Shown: positions 55,929-58,601 of the stretch, piece by piece
Layout of the letters: every line of letters starts with the position of its first letter
How positions within the stretch are numbered: position 1 is the stretch's first letter
NCBI GenBank assembly: GCA_049594615.1
Contig: JBMYJR010000011.1
Span: forward strand, 1-58,601
Source of the DNA: CAXPZW01 sp049594615
GTDB taxonomy: Bacteria > Bacteroidota > Bacteroidia > Flavobacteriales_D > Sanyastnellaceae
DNA length: 58,601 nucleotides
Direction of reading: 5' to 3'
Notes under the pieces: generated by a model
Seen by the model: only the letters and a program-made list of their open reading frames with translations
Databases searched by the model: none
What the model was told of the DNA's origin: nothing
Made by a program: the position numbers and the translations under genes

Positions 55929-57005
55929 ATGGCCGGAAACACCTTTGGATCCCTTTTTTCTCTGACCACCTTTGGCGAGTCCCACGGGCCCGCAATTGGC
56001 GGCGTGTTGGACGGATGCCCTGCCGGGCTGAAGCTGGACCTGGACGCAGTGCAACACGCACTCGACCGCCGCAAACCCGGCCAAAGCCGCATCACTACCC
56101 AACGCAAGGAACCCGACACGGTGGAGTTCCTCAGCGGGATTTTTGAAGGTGTCACCACCGGTACCCCCATTGGTTTTGTGATCCGCAACGCCGACCAACG
56201 CAGCCGCGATTACAGCCACATCCAACATTCCTTTCGCCCCTCCCACGCCGACTACACCTACCAGGCCAAGTACGGCTTGCGCGATTACCGCGGCGGTGGA
56301 CGTTCCAGCGCACGTGAGACGGCTTCCCGCGTGGTGGCCGGAGACATTGCCCGCCAACTGCTGGCCACCCTAGGTGTGAGCGGCAACGTGTGGGTGCACC
56401 GCGTGCAGGACATCACCATTCCTGAAGGCGCAGCACTGGACTTTGCCACCCAAGAAGAAAACCTCATCCGCTGCCCCCACCCTGAAACCGCAGCGGCCAT
56501 GACCGCCCACATCGACGCCATCCGCAAGGCCGGCGATACGGTTGGTGGTGAGATCCGAGCGAGCTACACCGGCGTGCCTGCCGGCTGGGGCGAGCCGGTG
56601 TTTGAAAAACTCCACGCCACGCTCGGCGGGGCCATGCTGGGCATCAATGCGGTCAAAGGATTTGAAATCGGCAGCGGGTATCGCGGCACCTACCTGAAGG
56701 GCTCCGAGCACAACGACGCGTTTGTGCAGGAAGGCGATACGGTGCGCACCACCACCAACCACTCCGGTGGCATCCAAGGCGGCATCTCCAACGGCGAGCC
56801 CATCGAATTCAGCGTGGCATTCAAACCGGTGGCCACCATCATGCAGGACCAACCGTCTGTCAACGACCGCGGCGAAGAAGTGACCGTCAAAGGCAAAGGC
56901 CGCCACGACCCGTGCGTGCTCCCACGTGCGGTGCCCATTGTGGAAGCCATGGCCTGCCTGACCCTGGCCGATTTTGCGCTGCGCGCCCGCACCAGCAAGC
57001 TGTGA
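55929..57005 (+). CDS. aroC: chorismate synthase
   Basis: A 358-residue enzyme with all signature blocks: TFGESHGPAIGGVLDGCPAG at the start, RKPGQSRITTQRKEPD, the GLRDYRGGGRSSARETASRV segment, and NHSGGIQGGISNGEPI. It forms chorismate from EPSP using reduced FMN, the last common step of aromatic amino acid synthesis. It has its own promoter directly at the start codon, and the symporter gene follows after 48 bases. Confidence 0.97.
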   Translation: MAGNTFGSLFSLTTFGESHGPAIGGVLDGCPAGLKLDLDAVQHALDRRKPGQSRITTQRKEPDTVEFLSGIFEGVTTGTPIGFVIRNADQRSRDYSHIQHSFRPSHADYTYQAKYGLRDYRGGGRSSARETASRVVAGDIARQLLATLGVSGNVWVHRVQDITIPEGAALDFATQEENLIRCPHPETAAAMTAHIDAIRKAGDTVGGEIRASYTGVPAGWGEPVFEKLHATLGGAMLGINAVKGFEIGSGYRGTYLKGSEHNDAFVQEGDTVRTTTNHSGGIQGGISNGEPIEFSVAFKPVATIMQDQPSVNDRGEEVTVKGKGRHDPCVLPRAVPIVEAMACLTLADFALRARTSKL

Positions 57006-57023
57006 CCTCCTTCCTTGGCGAAA

Positions 57024-57036
57024 CCCTATTTTAGGG
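57024..57036. repeat. short palindrome between aroC and the symporter
   Basis: CCCTA and TAGGG are perfectly complementary around TTT. It lies 17 bases before the symporter ATG and contains TATTTTAG, a possible weak -7 box. Confidence 0.4.
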
Positions 57037-57053
57037 CCGTCCAACCCCTTTCC

Positions 57054-58511
57054 ATGAAAAAACTTGCGCTGCACTGGCAAGTCATCATTGCCATGATCCT
57101 GGGCGTGGTTTACGCCTACTTTGCCGTGACCAACGACTGGGTCGATTTCACCCAAGATTACGTGATGCCCTTTGGCGACATCTTCCTCAGATTGCTGAAG
57201 ATGATTGCGCCGCCGCTGGTGCTGTTCAGCATCATTGTGGGCGTCAGCAGCCTCAAGGACATCCGCAAGCTGGGCAAGATGGGGCTCAAGACCCTGGGCA
57301 TGTACCTGGCCACCACCTTCTTTGCAGTGGGATTGGGCTTGCTGGTGGTGAACGTCTTTGCGCCAGGTAAAGGCGTGGACGAGGACTTGCGCGTGCAAAA
57401 GCGCATCGAATACGAGCTCTGGCGCGACGCCAACGGCATCGAAAAATTCGACACGGCCGACTACGCGAACGACCCGCAATACGCCGAGCAGCGCGCCCAA
57501 GCCGAAGAAGCCCTCAACGCCTCGGCCGACAACCAAAACGCCTGGGTGAAGGACAAAATGTCCAAGCACGCCAACGAGAAAAAGAAGGGTCCGCTGCAAC
57601 CGCTGGTGGACATCTTCCCCTCCAACGCCCTCTACGCCCTCAACGGCGACGGCGGCTCTACGCAGATGATTCAGATCATCTTCTTTGCCATCTTCTTTGG
57701 CGTGGTGCTGGTGAGTTTGCCGGAGGAAAAAGGCGCCCCGGTCATCAAGGTGATCGACGGGCTCAGCGAGATCTTCATCCAAATGGTGTGGGTACTGATG
57801 AAAGGCATGCCCTTCTTCGTGTTTGCCCTGATGGCCGGCCAAGTGGTCAAGGCTGCAGGCGCCGATCCCGACAACCTGTTTGCCTTGCTTGACTTCCTGC
57901 TGCGCTACAGCGGCGTGGTGGTGCTGGGTTTGCTGGCGATGGCCTTTGTGGTGTACCCCAGCTTGGTGCAAGTGTTGGCCAAGCGCGTGGGCTTTGGTAA
58001 GTTCTTCAAAGGCATGGGCAAGGCGCAACTCACCGCATTCTCGACTTCTTCATCGGTGGCCACCCTGCCGGTGACCATGGACTGCGTCAACAACAACATT
58101 GGCGTCAGCGAGCGCACCACCAGCTTTGTGCTGCCCATCGGGGCCACGGTCAACATGGACGGCACGAGCTTGTACCAAGGCGTGGCTGTGGTGGCCATGG
58201 CCCAGCTCCACATGATTGACCTGAGCTTTGGCCAGCAAATGGTCATCGTAGGTACGGCAACAGTCGCCTCCATTGGCGCCGCAGCGGTGCCGAGTGCAGG
58301 TCTGGTGCTCATGATGGTGGTCCTGGAAAGTGTGGGGCTCAACCCCGCGTGGATCGCTTTGATCTTCCCGGTAGACCGCATCCTGGACATGTGCCGTACG
58401 GTGGTGAACGTGACCGGCGACGGCGCGGTCAGCACCATCATCGCCACTTCCGAAGGGGAGTTGGATGAGGACATTGGGGAGGGGGTGCATCCGCAGTATG
58501 AGGTGGGTTAA
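57054..58511 (+). CDS. dicarboxylate/amino acid:cation symporter (DAACS family)
   Basis: A transporter of about 485 residues of the GltP/SDF group. The re-entrant loop HP1 shows STSSSVATLPVTMDC, the unwound helix motif is NMDGTSLYQGVA, and the HP2 region is SIGAAAVPSAGLVLMMVV. A hydrophilic insertion of about 90 residues (near residues 105-195), rich in Lys, Asp and Ala, separates helices 3 and 4 and is much longer than in archaeal GltPh. It imports glutamate, aspartate or C4-dicarboxylates with cations. The start at 57054 gives Met-Lys-Lys before the first helix; a TTG at 57015 is less likely. Confidence 0.93.
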   Translation: MKKLALHWQVIIAMILGVVYAYFAVTNDWVDFTQDYVMPFGDIFLRLLKMIAPPLVLFSIIVGVSSLKDIRKLGKMGLKTLGMYLATTFFAVGLGLLVVNVFAPGKGVDEDLRVQKRIEYELWRDANGIEKFDTADYANDPQYAEQRAQAEEALNASADNQNAWVKDKMSKHANEKKKGPLQPLVDIFPSNALYALNGDGGSTQMIQIIFFAIFFGVVLVSLPEEKGAPVIKVIDGLSEIFIQMVWVLMKGMPFFVFALMAGQVVKAAGADPDNLFALLDFLLRYSGVVVLGLLAMAFVVYPSLVQVLAKRVGFGKFFKGMGKAQLTAFSTSSSVATLPVTMDCVNNNIGVSERTTSFVLPIGATVNMDGTSLYQGVAVVAMAQLHMIDLSFGQQMVIVGTATVASIGAAAVPSAGLVLMMVVLESVGLNPAWIALIFPVDRILDMCRTVVNVTGDGAVSTIIATSEGELDEDIGEGVHPQYEVG

Positions 58512-58601
58512 ACGCCCATCCATCCTTGTGCAGCAGCCTTCTTTGCGGCCTCCCTCCTTCCAGCGAGCGGTTTGCGCTGCGTTGGTTGAAGCGCTACAAA
58601 T

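Overview
This window looks like chromosomal DNA from a Bacteroidota bacterium, most likely a marine-type member of the Flavobacteriales with an unusually GC-rich genome. The evidence is the type IX secretion (T9SS) genes (porQ and a porT-like barrel), two proteins with T9SS C-terminal sorting domains, a TonB-dependent receptor with a carboxypeptidase-like N-terminal domain, paired M16 peptidases, a PafA-type phosphatase, a GH3/beta-lactamase fusion, and promoters of the Bacteroidota type (-7 box close to TAnnTTTG). No insertion sequence, prophage, CRISPR array, tRNA or rRNA gene was found. Gene calls rest on reading motifs; no database search was run.

Layout. 1-648: 3' end of a Cys-rich repeat protein with a dockerin-like tail. 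704-4958: TonB-dependent receptor and ABC exporter. 5193-9829: MORN-like protein, peptide-binding lipoprotein, M49-like metallopeptidase and a thioredoxin-fold protein. 10259-13495: a conserved protein of unknown role, a PhnP-like MBL hydrolase and an LpxL-like acyltransferase. 13496-21060: leftward block with PafA phosphatase, CrcB fluoride channel, PAP2 phosphatase, long-chain acyl-CoA ligase and the GH3/beta-lactamase fusion. 21185-24388: cmk, porQ, bcp and a porT-like gene. 24578-28004: an M16 peptidase pair, one active and one lacking the zinc motif. 28149-28409: a broken hisE. 28429-31352: S41-like lipoprotein and hutH. 31527-34907: a giant secreted Cys-rich/dockerin-like protein. 35175-40765: small lipoprotein and membrane genes, an acyl-CoA carboxylase, a GT-C mannosyltransferase-like protein and a DUF2461 protein. 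40762-49727: pentaheme cytochrome with a T9SS tail, trmD-rplS, patatin, cutC, DUF389 and a membrane patatin. 49862-55114: ftcD, a CRTAC1-type T9SS cargo and hutI. 55159-58511: barrel-like protein, aroC and a dicarboxylate/amino-acid symporter.

How the parts fit. Three enzymes of histidine breakdown are present (HutH, HutI, FtcD; no HutU in the window), while a histidine biosynthesis gene, hisE, carries a stop codon exactly where the family has a Gln. PorQ and the PorT-like barrel belong to the secretion machinery that exports the sorting-domain proteins at 40762 and 51793. The two Cys-rich proteins at 1 and 31527 lack that sorting domain and end instead in an EF-hand/dockerin-like segment, so how they are placed at the surface is open. 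Several start codons lie only 4-7 bases beyond a -7 box, which predicts leaderless or near-leaderless messages. One terminator hairpin contains the start codon of the next gene.
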